Assembly (NCBI GenBank): GCA_943914405.1 | Contig: CALUBX010000307.1 | Location: forward strand, 1-5,302 | DNA length: 5,302 nucleotides | Direction: 5' to 3' | Source: an uncultured Hyphomicrobiales bacterium | GTDB taxonomy: Bacteria > Pseudomonadota > Alphaproteobacteria > Rhizobiales > Rhizobiaceae | Shown: positions 4,892-5,302 of the stretch, piece after piece | Position numbering within the stretch: the first letter of the stretch is position 1 | How the letters are laid out: the number at the start of each line of letters is the position of its first letter | Made by a program: the position numbers and the translations under genes | Notes under the pieces: model-generated | The model's input: the letters and a program-made list of their open reading frames with translations, nothing else | What the model was told of the DNA's origin: nothing | The model's database searches: none

Positions 4892-5302
4892 TTAATGGAC
4901 GGTGCAGCTCTGGCCGGAGCAACTATTGCAACCGCTGCACCCTCTGCAGGCTACCGATTCCGGGTCGCCGTCGGGCCGCGGCCAGTAGGCGGCAGGAGCC
5001 GGCTCGTTGAACACCTCCTCGTAGTCAGTAAGAAAGGCGAGGTAGTGCTCGAAGGTTCCTTCTGACATCTGGCCTTCGACCTCCGGCACATGGTGCAGGA
5101 ACCGGCCCGCCACGGCATCGCAGAAAGCGGCATATTCTCGAGTGAAGATGACGAAGGTATGCCACAGTTCGTCGACTGCGCCGGTCATTCCGTAGAATTT
5201 ACCGTGCTGTGTCGCTGTCCCGCAAAGCGCGAGAAAGCGCAACATTTCGCGTCGATGATCCTTCGCGATCTCCATCGAAAGCCCTTCTTCCTTGCAATAG
5301 CG
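4892..5302 (-). CDS. small DELWH-motif protein with cysteine-rich C-terminal tail, probably partial
   Basis: From the ATG at 5275 this is 127 residues, with AAGG/GAAGG-like sequence just upstream. The frame stays open to the window edge (RYCKEEGLS precedes the Met) and that stretch looks like real protein, so the true start is probably beyond 5302. Numbering from Met 5275, the body has RFLALC (13-18), VDELWHTFVIFTREYAAFC (34-52) and GRFLHHVP (57-64), followed by an acidic, Tyr/Phe-rich helix-like region and AYWPRP. The VDELWH and FLHH blocks resemble small bacterial proteins often labelled glycine-rich domain-containing, whose function is unknown to me. The tail carries cysteines at 110, 113, 116, 119 and 124 in Gly/Ser/Asn surroundings, then ends TVH. 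No signal peptide or membrane segment is visible. It is the first gene seen of the minus-strand operon, 69 bases before the glycosyltransferase gene. It could be a modified peptide precursor, a metal-binding protein or an accessory factor. Confidence 0.75.
   Translation of the reverse strand, partial: RYCKEEGLSMEIAKDHRREMLRFLALCGTATQHGKFYGMTGAVDELWHTFVIFTREYAAFCDAVAGRFLHHVPEVEGQMSEGTFEHYLAFLTDYEEVFNEPAPAAYWPRPDGDPESVACRGCSGCNSCSGQSCTVH

Overview
The window looks like an accessory segment from an alphaproteobacterium, most likely a member of the Rhizobiales (Hyphomicrobiales), probably on a plasmid, integrative element or genomic island. The main evidence is a full-length DUF736 gene, a family known mostly from accessory DNA of Rhizobium/Agrobacterium-type bacteria, and a decayed serine resolvase of the Tn3-associated type. 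No housekeeping gene is present. The two central genes are visibly lower in GC than the DUF736 gene (about 43% in the 60 bases from 2761 against about 63% in the 60 bases from 1081, counted by eye), which fits a mosaic origin.

Layout. Bases 1-1010 hold no convincing gene but several structured elements: a palindrome cluster at the left edge (8-78), a hairpin followed by a T-run (163-188), a 24-bp perfect palindrome (331-354), and one arm (736-755) of a 20-bp inverted repeat whose other arm (1009-1028) carries the ribosome-binding site and start of the DUF736 gene. The DUF736 gene (1024-1335, + strand) ends in a GC-rich hairpin (1344-1366). Converging on it from the other strand is a serine-recombinase pseudogene (1415-1770) damaged at its N-terminus, in a catalytic arginine and at its C-terminus.

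From 1783 to the right edge everything is on the minus strand and reads as one operon. Its order of transcription is a small protein with a DELWH motif and a cysteine-rich C-terminal tail (4892 to the right edge, probably starting outside the window), a GT-B fold glycosyltransferase (3500-4822) and a fused membrane/ATPase ABC exporter (1783-3528). The exporter start overlaps the glycosyltransferase end by 29 bases. The 69-base gap after the small gene contains two mutually exclusive hairpins next to a strong Shine-Dalgarno sequence.

Working together (inference): a glycosyltransferase tightly coupled to an exporter suggests synthesis and export of a glycosylated product. The small protein, with five cysteines in CxxCxxCxxCxxxxC spacing at its extreme C-terminus, could be a peptide or protein substrate, an accessory factor or a metal-binding partner. 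Nothing in the window proves which. This operon is the best candidate here for an undescribed system. Genes further upstream, outside the window, would be decisive.
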